This document shows, one piece after another, positions 34,165-43,793 of a DNA stretch of 64,000 nucleotides. A program made the position numbers and the translations under genes. A model generated the notes under the pieces. That model saw only the letters and a program-made list of their open reading frames with translations. It made no database searches and was not told the origin of the DNA. Origin of the DNA: Candidatus Acididesulfobacter guangdongensis (GTDB lineage: Bacteria > SZUA-79 > Acidulodesulfobacterales > Acidulodesulfobacteraceae); assembly GCA_004195045.1 (NCBI GenBank), contig SGBC01000003.1:372001-436000 (forward strand), written 5' to 3'. The number at the start of each line of letters is the position of its first letter. Position 1 is the stretch's first letter.

Positions 34165-36618
34165 AGTCTCAATCCCTTTTAAATCAGGGAAATATTCAAA
34201 TGATGCGGGAGATGTTTTCGTTTCAAACGCTTTTTCATATACAGGTCTCAATCCCTTTTAAATCAGGGAAAATATTCAAATAAGGGAAAGGATTATTCGT
34301 TGAAGGAGAACTTAACATTGTCTCAATCCCTTTTAAATCAGGGAAATATTCAAATAAAACTTGATAATTCTAAGGCGTCTATATCATTAGGCGCTGTCTC
34401 AATCCCTTTTAAATCAGGGAAATATTCAAATATAAGGAGGCTTTAAAATGAATAAAAATTATTATTTTTGTCTCAATCCCTTTTAAATCAGGGAAATATT
34501 CAAATCCTTCTTTAAGGTAAGAACTACCGTACATGTGTCTATGTACGTCTCAATCCCTTTTAAATCAGGGAAATATTCAAATCCTTCTTTAAGGTAAGAA
34601 CTACCGTACATGTGTCTATGTACGTCTCAATCCCTTTTAAATCAGGGAAATATTCAAATCCGGATACGACTTAGAAAAAAACGATGGCGAAATATTCGGT
34701 CTCAATCCCTTTTAAATCAGGGAAATATTCAAATTCAATTGACAGATGCGCAGGTTAAAACTGCCGAGAGGCGTCTCAATCCCTTTTAAATCAGGGAAAT
34801 ATTCAAATAGTATAAGAAACTCGTCCAACAACAGAGGCAGTTTTTGTCTCAATCCCTTTTAAATCAGGGAAATATTCAAATTCAATTGACAGATGCGCAG
34901 GTTAAAACTGCCGAGAGGCGTCTCAATCCCTTTTAAATCAGGGAAATATTTAAATTTTACAAATTTAAAAGATTTTGAAAGATTGAATAAACTTTGTCTC
35001 AATCCCTTTTAAATCAGGGAAATATTCAAATTTACATGGAAACTAAAGAAATAAGAAGAATTGCAGATGAGTCTCAATCCCTTTTAAATCAGGGAAATAT
35101 TCAAATTCATATTTATTATTTATTTATTATCAGCTTTTATCTATTGTCTCAATCCCTTTTAAATCAGGGAAATATTCAAATTTTATAGTTTTTATATAAA
35201 CTTTTCAAACTAAATTTAGTCTCAATCCCTTTTAAATCAGGGAAATATTCAAATCAAGCCAAATAAACCCGCCACCGCATTAGGAAAATAGGAAAGGTCT
35301 CAATCCCTTTTAAATCAGGGAAATATTCAAATCTGAAATAAGAAGCAATTCTTATTTCAGCAGCACTATAGTCTCAATCCCTTTTAAATCAGGGAAATAT
35401 TCAAATTTAGCTAATAAGGAATTTGAAAACGTTTTGTGTGTGTTTTCAGTCTCAATCCCTTTTAAATCAGGGAAATATTCAAATTCTTATTTCAGTAGAA
35501 GTCTTAAAAAGGATGAGTATAAGTCTCAATCCCTTTTAAATCAGGGAAATATTCAAATATTTGAGGGCATTAAAGTTTTCTTGGGACGGCAAAACAAATG
35601 TCTCAATCCCTTTTAAATCAGGGAAATATTCAAATTAGGAAATATTTTTATTCAGACATAAAAGATTTTGAAAGGTCTCAATCCCTTTTAAATCAGGGAA
35701 ATATTCAAATAAATAAAAAAAAGGAGATTAAAAAATGAAAATGAATGAAATGTCTCAATCCCTTTTAAATCAGGGAAATATTCAAATGGGGAGTTAAAAA
35801 AAGAAAGTGTATTTAATTTTGAAAGTCTCAATCCCTTTTAAATCAGGGAAATATTCAAATTTTTATCGCATATACATTATTTATTCTTTATTATTTTATC
35901 TTGTCTCAATCCCTTTTAAATCAGGGAAATATTCAAATAAAAAATAAAATAAAAAAAAATTTTAAAGCCAGCCGAGTCTCAATCCCTTTTAAATCAGGGA
36001 AATATTCAAATTCGTAGCAAAAAAACAGGGCAATAATATTGCCTTTCACCGTCTCAATCCCTTTTAAATCAGGGAAATATTCAAATAACAATAAAAAAAG
36101 GAGAGTTATTATGTTAGATGAAGTGTCTCAATCCCTTTTAAATCAGGGAAATATTCAAATGAAGGCAGCAATGCCTTCTTTAAGGTAAGAAGCGCCGTAC
36201 GTCTCAATCCCTTTTAAATCAGGGAAATATTCAAATCGGTAAGCTGAATGCTGACGTTATTTTTCAGGGTAGTATTTGTCTCAATCCCTTTTAAATCAGG
36301 GAAATATTCAAATATTTATTCTAATGATGAAAAATCATTAGAATATCAAAAATGTCTCAATCCCTTTTAAATCAGGGAAATATTCAAATTCATAGGGGAT
36401 CAAAGAAGGTTTAATTTTTATTTTTTCCGTCTCAATCCCTTTTAAATCAGGGAAATATTCAAATATAAAATAAAATAAAATAAATATAATTAAAAAAAGG
36501 ATAAGGTCTCAATCCCTTTTAAATCAGGGAAATATTCAAATTTAAGTAAGGAGTTCTTAACTCCCGAAGGGGAGTTAAAGAAGTCTCAATCCCTTTTAAA
36601 TCAGGGAAATATTCAAAT
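34165..36618 (-). CRISPR. CRISPR array, 33 repeats of 36 bp, type III-like
   Basis: Thirty-three copies of a 36-base repeat (on the plus strand starting GTCTCAATCCC, centre TTTTAAATCAGGG, ending ATATTCAAAT) alternate with 32 spacers of 37-44 bases. On the minus strand the repeat ends ATTGAGAC, a variant of the 8-base 5' handle (ATTGAAAC) of Cas6-processed systems, so transcription runs leftward from the cas1 side. Variant repeats lie toward the left: an inserted A at 34245-34281 and a C-to-T at 34920-34955. The first repeat is 34165-34200 and the last 36583-36618. Spacers at 34506-34546 and 34583-34623 are identical, as are 34735-34772 and 34882-34919. The repeat holds a CCCT/AGGG stem. Confidence 0.98.
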
Positions 36619-36921
36619 GCTGCCTTTTGTAACTTATTTAATTTATTAAGTTATATGGCTCGTTTTTCGTAATGTATCGGTTATCCACAACTTATTAACA
36701 AATTTATTGTTGAAAATTTAAATAAATACATAAGCTTAAACCAATATACATAATTACTTCCGTTAAGTCAACATTTTTTTGTAAAATAATAGATAACGGA
36801 AAATAGCATTAATACTGATACTCTTTTGTAACTTATTGATATATTTATTATATAATTAAATTACTTTATTTAATTGAATTATCTTATTCATTTTTATTGT
36901 ATATTTTAAGTTCACTCTAAT
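36619..36921 (-). promoter_or_regulatory. Putative CRISPR leader
   Basis: This 303-base AT-rich region lies between the array and cas1, on the side predicted to be upstream of crRNA transcription. CTTTTGTAACTTATT occurs at 36624-36638 and again at 36823-36837. TTATCCACA, a consensus DnaA-box 9-mer, is at 36681-36689. I can point to no clear promoter, and no ORF is visible. Confidence 0.6.
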
Positions 36922-37908
36922 TTAAGGGTATGGCATAGCAACCTGATTTATTGGTATAAAATCTGTTCTATTTGTTATTGATTTTTTTAGCATATTAATC
37001 CTATCTTTAATATAAAGTCTTTTAGATTTTGGGGTCGATTCAGCCATAAGCTTGTCATAATGATTAAAATATTTTTTCATGGCATGATTTTTTAAAAATA
37101 CCCCGCCTGTTGAAGATACAAAATCATCTTGAGCAATTATTGATTTATTTATAAGTTTCAATGTAAAACCGTCTATTGAGCTTCTAAACTCTTCAACTAA
37201 ATCCAATGCAAGAGATGGACGCCCATAATTTATACCGTGTAAAAAACCGATATATGGGTCAAATCCATTACCGAATAACATATTTAATATTTCATTGGTA
37301 ATCAATGTATATCCGAAACTCAATAAAGAATTTATAGGATCTAATGATGGATTCTTTTCTCTAACTGTAAAAATAAAATTTTCGTTTCTTATCATCATTT
37401 TAAAAGCTTTAAAAAAGTATGCTGCTGCAATGCCTTCAACCCCCATGATAGAATTTATAGTAATTTTATTATCTAATTGCAAAATGCAATTTTTAATTCC
37501 GGTTAATATGTCTTTAAATCTAGATATTCCATAGTTTTTAGAAAAAGAGTAAATAAGGTCAATTTCGTTATTTAATTTAGATTTAACAATCGTTCTGGCT
37601 AATTTTATTTGATATTCTTTATCTAAAAATCTTTCATATTGTATTAATCTTAAAAAAATATTTTTAGATTCCATAGCAGTCAATCTTCCATGACATTTCC
37701 CATTCATCGTAAAAAATGAAACATCTATATTGCTTTCCAATAAAAAATTAATAGCTTGCGTCGTAATTTGAATATTTCCGAATAAAAAAACCTTATCTAT
37801 TTTTATTATAGGTATTTCTAAAATAGTTTTAGAGTTTTTTTGTACAGATAGTCTTCTTGATATTTTTGTTACAACTGCGCCCTGTTCTGAAATATAAAGT
37901 GTCGACAT
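36922..37908 (-). CDS. cas1: CRISPR integrase Cas1
   Basis: This 328-residue Cas1 is the integrase that inserts prespacers at the leader end. The N-terminal beta domain opens TLYISEQGAVVTKI. The helical catalytic domain holds the metal-binding Glu in IMGVEGIAAAYFF (about residue 152), the His in PYIGFLHGINYGRPSLALD (about 219) and the acidic LVEEFR (about 234). It is stand-alone, not fused to the reverse transcriptase as in RT-Cas1 systems. It is the last gene of a minus-strand cas2, RT-PrimPol, cas1 series, next to the leader. Confidence 0.95.
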   Translation of the reverse strand: MSTLYISEQGAVVTKISRRLSVQKNSKTILEIPIIKIDKVFLFGNIQITTQAINFLLESNIDVSFFTMNGKCHGRLTAMESKNIFLRLIQYERFLDKEYQIKLARTIVKSKLNNEIDLIYSFSKNYGISRFKDILTGIKNCILQLDNKITINSIMGVEGIAAAYFFKAFKMMIRNENFIFTVREKNPSLDPINSLLSFGYTLITNEILNMLFGNGFDPYIGFLHGINYGRPSLALDLVEEFRSSIDGFTLKLINKSIIAQDDFVSSTGGVFLKNHAMKKYFNHYDKLMAESTPKSKRLYIKDRINMLKKSITNRTDFIPINQVAMPYP

Positions 37909-38042
37909 ATTGATTGTATAAAAATTACAATAATGTTTTTTTTGAAACTATTCTATTATTTTTCACTTTTTTCACTTTTAAATTTTATATTTTTATAATT
38001 TTTTAACAATATGTAGTTTTATTTTAAAATTTGTATCTATAT

Positions 38043-41000
38043 TTAAATCTCAATAAAATATTTTATAGAGCCATCTGTTTCATTTTTGATATCATTATCA
38101 TTATGTTCAGTATTGTTAATATTTCTTTTATTGTCAACTGATATTCTATATAACTTTCCATATTTTGTATTTAGATAGTTTAATTCTTTATTTTTAAAAA
38201 TTGCATCTATATTCCCTTTTATTTTATTAAAAAATTGCAATTTTTCAGAAAGTTCTTTTTTTGCCGAAATAAATTCTAATATTAGATTATCAATTTCCGT
38301 TTCTGTCTCTAAGTTTATTTCGTTACTTGATGTTTCAGATGAAAAATATGATTTATCTTTTATAATTAATTCTAAATCAGATATTTTTTTCTGTTTATTT
38401 TCTATAGTAACATCAGTATTAGATTTCACATCGGAAGATTTATCGTTAAATTTCAAGATGGTGTCTGCTTTAATTTGGTCTTTTTCCTGATTTTTCGCAT
38501 TTTCCGATTCTTTCAATTTAATTTTTAGCATCAATTCGTCTTCGGCTTTCAAATCAGCTATTTTCTTATTAAAATCTTTTAGATGCATTGTTATATTTGG
38601 ATATTCACCCTTTTCAATTTTAAATTTACAGTTGCATCCAACTTGCGAAGTTATATATGAAAGCCATTCTCTTATTTTATAGCATGATATAGAATATTTA
38701 TCGCCTTTTACTTTATTTATATACTTTTGAGTAATATTTTTATCGTAATTTGCACAATAGCTAATTATATAATGAACTAATTTTTTACCGTTATAAGCAT
38801 ATCCTATTGAATATAATATCGATAATCGTTCAGTGTGAGTTAAATATTTAGTTATTTTAACTTTATCGTATAAATATTTTAAAACATCGCATTTATCAAG
38901 AAGTATCTTAAGCTCTTCGCTTTCTATATCCGATAATGCAATTTCTGTGTCTATTGCCCCTATTGCCCTATAATTTTTTCGGTTTAATATCTCTTTAATA
39001 GATTGTTCAGAAATTCTTTTTATATCATTTATTATAAATTTAAACTGATTTACAATTTTATCGCCTTCGTCATTCACAAAATATGTTTCGGCGCCTGTCA
39101 ATAGATTTATACCAAGCGGCAGTTTTATTAGACTTCCTGCAGCATCTTTATTTATCTTATTTTCTTTTGGAAAAATTTCAATATTTATATGAGGTCTAAA
39201 TTTATGCTTATTAATAAAATAATTTACAAATTCCCTGCCTGTTTTTGCCAAAATAGGTTTTTCAAAAAAGAACCATACATGATAACCTTTATAACCGCTG
39301 AATTCGACGTAGCAATCAGAATCCGTTTCTGCTTTCAAGCTATTTTTAATTAAAATAGAATACATTAGTGCTTCATTAAGATAATCTCTATATTCGTTTG
39401 AATCCAAAGAAATACTTTTTATATGCTCCGAATTAATATCGATATCTATTACAGCATAATTTATGCAGTTATCGTTTCGAATAATATATTCGCCAATAGT
39501 ATTGATGCCGTTTATGTGCTCAAAAATAACATTTTCGTCTAATTGGTTATTTATTTTAGTATAAAATAATTTTTGATTTTTATTGATTAAAGCTTTAGCG
39601 TAATAATTTTCGGCTCCGGTAAAAATGTTCAGATATTTTAAAGCAATATCAACATTATTTATATCTATAATCTTCTTGTTATCTTGGTAAGTAGCACTGC
39701 TATCGTAATAACCTGCGTTAATTATGTTATTTATATTATCTTTATTGTCCTTTTTATCTTTATTTTCAGCAGCCATTTTTTCTGGAGTTAAAATATCTGC
39801 ATCTGGTACACTATCGTATAGAGACTTGCTGTCTGTTTTATTTTCTGTCTCCGAGTCCTTATTTTCCACTTCAGATTTTTTTTCATCTATGTTTTTATTT
39901 ACATTTTGATTAATGTTTATGTCGTTAGTTCCTTCTTTTTTTTCAGTTCCTTTTTTGTAATCCTGCATCTTTTCAGAAAGTCCGGTTAAACCCATTCTTC
40001 TGTATATTTCTGACAATTTTTCGTATCCGTCTGTAAAATTCGGATTATTTTCAATAAATCTGTTTAATAACCTTATGGCCTTTTCATACTCATTTTTTGA
40101 CACAAAATAATCGCTTATATTCAAAATTCTTTCTGTATCTCCGCTTTTTTCAGAAATAAAATCAAAAGAATCTCTTTCTAAATCTAATTCATTGCTTAAA
40201 ATAGCCGCATCTAATTTAATATCTCTCTTACATTTTTTATACTGTTCATTTTCATTTACATTTTCATTTCCTAAATCATCAGACAAGATTTTATCTTTAA
40301 TGGATTTAATAATAAACGATGAAATATCTTTCTGAAAGTTTTTTGCAAATAATGCGCTTTTTAAAATTGATAAACCAACATTTAATTCAGGCTTTTCAGC
40401 TATTAATCGATCTATCAGTTCGACTATCTCCTGATAATTATCCTTATTTGCTATTTTTATGTCAAAATAATTCAGCCAGCCGTCAATTATGTTATCTAAA
40501 TATATATTCTTAATGCCGTTTAAAGTTAGTCCGTTAATTTTTTCTGAAAAATTACACAATGATTTTTCTGATGGGTATTTACCTGAGCTGTTAAAATGAT
40601 ATCCGAGAAAATCAAATCCTTTTCTGTTGTCATCACCGATTTTTATGTTTACTATCGAAGTCTTTTCTTTTGATAATTCCAATATTAAATTTTCTTTAAG
40701 GTATCTTTCAGATATATCTTTAAGTTTATAGATATTTTCTTCCGAATCAGAAAAAATTACAAAATCATCTGCATATCTTAAATATTTTGAATTTGACTCT
40801 TTAAAAATGATTTTATCAAAATCGTTTAAATAAATATTCCCGAAAATTGGAGATGTAGGGGCACCAAGGGTAATTCCAGTGTCCTTGCCTTCAGCCGAAT
40901 TTACAATTATTAATCGCAATAAATTTAAGAAAGGTTTATCCTTTATGCGTGCATTAATCTTTTCATTCAAAATCCCGATATTTATAGAATCAAAAAAGGC

Positions 41001-41375
41001 ATGTATATCTGCACTGCAGACATATGATTTGCGTGGTCTATAACCGTAAGAGCATCTTAAAAATTCTTTCTCAAAAATAGGTTCCAAAACATTTAGCAGT
41101 CCGGTATGAACTACTCTATCGACTACAGAAGGTATGCCTAATACTCTAATTTTTCCGGAATTTGGTGATTTATATTTAAATTTTGCTATGGGCTTGGGTA
41201 TATACGATGAAGTTTTAATTTCATCGATTAATAAATGGAGATTTCTGTCTAATTCAGATGCATATTTTTCAATTGTTATGTGGTCCGTACCTGGACCTCC
41301 GCCGCTTTCAGATACCCTTCTGAAAGCGGCCGCCAGATTTGTGAACTCACAAAAATTTTCAAATAAATCAGACAT
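38043..41375 (-). CDS. Reverse transcriptase-TPR-PrimPol fusion of the CRISPR adaptation module
   Basis: This single polypeptide of 1110 residues has three parts. Residues 1-265 form a group II-intron-like reverse transcriptase: GGPGTDHITIEKY, GKIRVLGIPSVVDRVVH, SADIHAFFDSI with the motif A Asp, GAPTSPIFGNIYLND, catalytic YADDF and FDFLGYHF. Residues about 390-460 contain TPR-like helices (YEKAIRLLNRFIENNPNF). After an acidic Asn/Lys linker, residues about 560-950 form an archaeo-eukaryotic primase: YAVIDIDIN (metal Asp pair), FSGYKGYHVWFFFEKPI (His motif) and GSLIKLPLGINLLTG, then a Cys pair in GCNCKF as in CRISPR-associated primase-polymerases. I chose ATG 41375 because AGGTG lies five bases upstream; a TTG at 41396 is in frame. 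It lies between cas2 and cas1. It could copy captured RNA and fill or prime prespacers. Confidence 0.9.
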   Translation of the reverse strand: MSDLFENFCEFTNLAAAFRRVSESGGGPGTDHITIEKYASELDRNLHLLIDEIKTSSYIPKPIAKFKYKSPNSGKIRVLGIPSVVDRVVHTGLLNVLEPIFEKEFLRCSYGYRPRKSYVCSADIHAFFDSINIGILNEKINARIKDKPFLNLLRLIIVNSAEGKDTGITLGAPTSPIFGNIYLNDFDKIIFKESNSKYLRYADDFVIFSDSEENIYKLKDISERYLKENLILELSKEKTSIVNIKIGDDNRKGFDFLGYHFNSSGKYPSEKSLCNFSEKINGLTLNGIKNIYLDNIIDGWLNYFDIKIANKDNYQEIVELIDRLIAEKPELNVGLSILKSALFAKNFQKDISSFIIKSIKDKILSDDLGNENVNENEQYKKCKRDIKLDAAILSNELDLERDSFDFISEKSGDTERILNISDYFVSKNEYEKAIRLLNRFIENNPNFTDGYEKLSEIYRRMGLTGLSEKMQDYKKGTEKKEGTNDININQNVNKNIDEKKSEVENKDSETENKTDSKSLYDSVPDADILTPEKMAAENKDKKDNKDNINNIINAGYYDSSATYQDNKKIIDINNVDIALKYLNIFTGAENYYAKALINKNQKLFYTKINNQLDENVIFEHINGINTIGEYIIRNDNCINYAVIDIDINSEHIKSISLDSNEYRDYLNEALMYSILIKNSLKAETDSDCYVEFSGYKGYHVWFFFEKPILAKTGREFVNYFINKHKFRPHINIEIFPKENKINKDAAGSLIKLPLGINLLTGAETYFVNDEGDKIVNQFKFIINDIKRISEQSIKEILNRKNYRAIGAIDTEIALSDIESEELKILLDKCDVLKYLYDKVKITKYLTHTERLSILYSIGYAYNGKKLVHYIISYCANYDKNITQKYINKVKGDKYSISCYKIREWLSYITSQVGCNCKFKIEKGEYPNITMHLKDFNKKIADLKAEDELMLKIKLKESENAKNQEKDQIKADTILKFNDKSSDVKSNTDVTIENKQKKISDLELIIKDKSYFSSETSSNEINLETETEIDNLILEFISAKKELSEKLQFFNKIKGNIDAIFKNKELNYLNTKYGKLYRISVDNKRNINNTEHNDNDIKNETDGSIKYFIEI

Positions 41376-41401
41376 TGCCTCACCTGATTTTGCCAAATTT
41401 A

Positions 41402-41680
41402 TTAAATAACATAACAGCTTTTATTTTCGTCTCTGGAAAAACATCCTATAATCAATTTGTTCTTAACAGACAACTTATTCAGAGAATAAATTATTATACT
41501 GTCTTTAGACTTATTTATTTTGATTTGACATATTTCCGACAACATTTTATCATATTGTTTTTTGTTTAACGTTGCTTCAAATACGCTGAATTGAACGTGC
41601 GTCCCGTAATCTTTTAAAATCTTAAATAGTTTCAATCTTATTTTGTTATCGGCTATATCGTAGGAAATAATATAATTCAT
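41402..41680 (-). CDS. cas2: CRISPR adaptation protein Cas2
   Basis: This 92-residue ferredoxin-like Cas2 has first strand MNYIISYDIADNKIRLKLFK with the conserved Asp, then DYGTHVQFSVFEATL and a DSIIIYSL strand. It is the structural centre of the Cas1-Cas2 integrase. It is the first gene of the adaptation series; its stop lies 26 bases before the ATG of the RT-PrimPol gene, or 5 bases before that gene's possible TTG. Confidence 0.93.
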   Translation of the reverse strand: MNYIISYDIADNKIRLKLFKILKDYGTHVQFSVFEATLNKKQYDKMLSEICQIKINKSKDSIIIYSLNKLSVKNKLIIGCFSRDENKSCYVI

Positions 41681-41713
41681 TATTAAGCTATAATTGAGCA
41701 GAATTAATGATAT

Positions 41714-41912
41714 GTGTTTAAGTTAGCTATTAACATTCATTATTATTCATTATTATTCATTAACATTCATTATTATTCATTATTATTCATTATTATTCAT
41801 TATTATTTAATTTAAGTAAGAATCAATCTAATAATTATATCAAAAATAATTATACTAATAGAATTTAAAAATTAATCTAATAATTATACTAAAAATAATT
41901 ATACTAATAGAA
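41714..41912. repeat. ATTCATTATT microsatellite and a tandem AT-rich duplication
   Basis: Bases 41733-41806 are about seven copies of a CATTATTATT / CATTAACATT unit. Bases 41827-41912 hold two copies of a unit of about 50 bases (CTAATAATTATA.CAAAAATAATTATACTAATAGAA). This fills the gap between the CARF nuclease gene and cas2 and leaves little room for an ordinary promoter. Confidence 0.75.
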
Positions 41913-43682
41913 TTATAGATATTTTTTTATTTCATTCTTTAGATTTTTTATACAAACTGGATTAATTACAATTGCATTTAATTCATTAGCTCTTTTTTTA
42001 ACTGCGTCCTTTATAGCAGGAAAATATGGCTGATTTGCATATTCTGAGTTACAGTTTTCCGTCTTTATATTATTTTCTGCTGCGTTGTTTCTATCTGTAA
42101 TCCCGTCATCTTGCTTATCAAGTATATTATCTGCCGCCGTGCTGACTAAAAAACTTTTAGTAGCAAGACGTCCAACTTTATCTTGAATGGAATAAATTTT
42201 ATAGAATATTTCGGAATTAGCGTCATGTTTTTGCTGTAAAGATTTGCATTCAATCATATATATTTTATTCTTTGAAGTGAATATAACATCTATTTCATTA
42301 TCTGTGCCGTTTTTTTTGCTTAAAGAGGCATTTATCGCTGCATCATCTATTATTCCTTCATCCTTCAGGCTATTTATTTCATTGAAACAAAATTCTTCAA
42401 GCCATCCTCCTGTTAAAAAATCGACAGTGTCTTTATTTATTAAGATTGTGCCGACGATTTTTATATTGGAAGTATTTGAAATAGAATCATCAGAAATTAC
42501 TCTTTGGATATCAACTTTGCAAATGTTCATTTTTTCAAAACTGAAGAATTTTTTTAGTAGTTCAATTTTGATTTCAGTATCTTTATTTTCTTCAAAACTT
42601 TCTTCAAAACTTTCTTCAAAACTTTCCTTGTTTTCCATTGATATGCCGGTATTCTTCCCAGATTTTTCCACCTTTTTAGATAACTCTTCTTCTTTTGCTG
42701 CTTTCATCGCAACTTCTTCTATGACTTCTTTTACAGCTTCTTTTTTTAATTTTACAGTTTTTTTATCAGATTTAGCAGATGTCGTCAGCGTAAAATCTAA
42801 ATTCAATGCAAGTTCTTTGTTTTTAGACAATTTCTTTTTGTGTTCTTTTTCATTGCGATATTGTATCAATAATATAAAAAAATTTGATAACAGTTGTTCA
42901 ATTATGCTGTTTGCTGCAAAATTATCGTCAAAATAGTTATTGATAATCCATTTTGCAAAATTTTCGTCTTTTTTTGATCGTATCTTAATACTATCCAAAC
43001 AATCAAAATTTGTTATATCGACATCATATGCTTTACAATATTCAAATAACGACAACCTTCTTTTTATTATTAGTTTTTCTTCATTGCAATCAGAACAGTT
43101 AAATTGCGATATACTGCGGGTTTGGTTTGTTTTGCCAGTATTGTTAATATTATAATTATTATCGTCATAGTTGTTATTATCGCATAACAGCATTTTTTTC
43201 GACAATTCTGACAGATTGGCAGGAATAATTTCGATAATATTTTCGTCTATAGGCATATAAACTATTTTTTTTGTTTTATTGTTTTGCCTCATTGCTTCAA
43301 ATAATGCAATAGACATTATCTTTGTTCCTAAAGTTATATTTATTATAAATTCATCAAACTTAGAACCATTTTCATATATCCAAAAAGATAATTTTTCTAT
43401 AGTGTCTAAAATTGAATCTTCTTTTACGATAATCGTATAATGTTTTATCTCATTTGCTCTATCTGCTCTATCGGATGCTTCGTTGTAGTAATAACTATTA
43501 ATACTTCTGCTATTTTGATTAATTGCTTTTATTGATTCTAATGTTGCATTTACCTTATTTATTTTTTCCATTTTATCGGTTGAAATAAATAAGACGGCAT
43601 CAGGTTTAAAAAAATCCGTACATAAAATATTCGGAATAGTCTGTGCGCTGACTAACGTTATAAGAAGCGAATTATTTGGCAT
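41913..43682 (-). CDS. CARF-PD-(D/E)xK nuclease (Can2/Card1 type)
   Basis: This 589-residue ancillary type III effector has an N-terminal CARF domain (about residues 5-155; LLITLVSAQTIPNIL, and NITLGTKIMSIALFEAM with the GTK ligand loop), expected to bind cyclic tetra-adenylate. A C-terminal nuclease domain (about 420-589) has GGWLEEFCFNEI followed by the catalytic set Glu463/Asp465 (TDNEIDVIF) and Glu478-x-Lys480 (MIECKS), all intact. Known relatives degrade DNA and RNA when activated. The middle (about 280-370) is a Lys/Glu-rich coiled coil with a tandem ESFE repeat at 353-364. The gene starts at ATG 43682. The ring nuclease gene ends 111 bases upstream. Confidence 0.87.
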   Translation of the reverse strand: MPNNSLLITLVSAQTIPNILCTDFFKPDAVLFISTDKMEKINKVNATLESIKAINQNSRSINSYYYNEASDRADRANEIKHYTIIVKEDSILDTIEKLSFWIYENGSKFDEFIINITLGTKIMSIALFEAMRQNNKTKKIVYMPIDENIIEIIPANLSELSKKMLLCDNNNYDDNNYNINNTGKTNQTRSISQFNCSDCNEEKLIIKRRLSLFEYCKAYDVDITNFDCLDSIKIRSKKDENFAKWIINNYFDDNFAANSIIEQLLSNFFILLIQYRNEKEHKKKLSKNKELALNLDFTLTTSAKSDKKTVKLKKEAVKEVIEEVAMKAAKEEELSKKVEKSGKNTGISMENKESFEESFEESFEENKDTEIKIELLKKFFSFEKMNICKVDIQRVISDDSISNTSNIKIVGTILINKDTVDFLTGGWLEEFCFNEINSLKDEGIIDDAAINASLSKKNGTDNEIDVIFTSKNKIYMIECKSLQQKHDANSEIFYKIYSIQDKVGRLATKSFLVSTAADNILDKQDDGITDRNNAAENNIKTENCNSEYANQPYFPAIKDAVKKRANELNAIVINPVCIKNLKNEIKKYL

Positions 43683-43793
43683 AAGCGGGTATTCTCTTAA
43701 TTTTATATATAATAATTTTAATTTAATTCATTTAATTATGAGTCATTTTAATAACTGTCTGACTGTTAATTATCTAACCGTTATTAATTTTAC

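Noticed and set aside
34994-35616. Open frames running through the CRISPR array (repeated SQSLLNQGNIQI)
   Set aside because: They are translations of the CRISPR repeat and its spacers and have no ribosome site.
36681-36689. DnaA-box 9-mer as part of a replication origin
   Set aside because: A single box in the CRISPR leader, with no box cluster, no dnaA/dnaN and no strand-switch of genes.
36922-41375. RT-Cas1 fusion as in other RT-bearing type III systems
   Set aside because: Cas1 is a complete, separate ORF with its own start, 134 bases downstream of the RT-PrimPol stop.
42244-42936. 230-codon plus-strand ORF opposite the CARF nuclease
   Set aside because: It mirrors the Lys/Glu-rich coiled coil in antisense (Ser/Phe-rich), with no start signal or family match.
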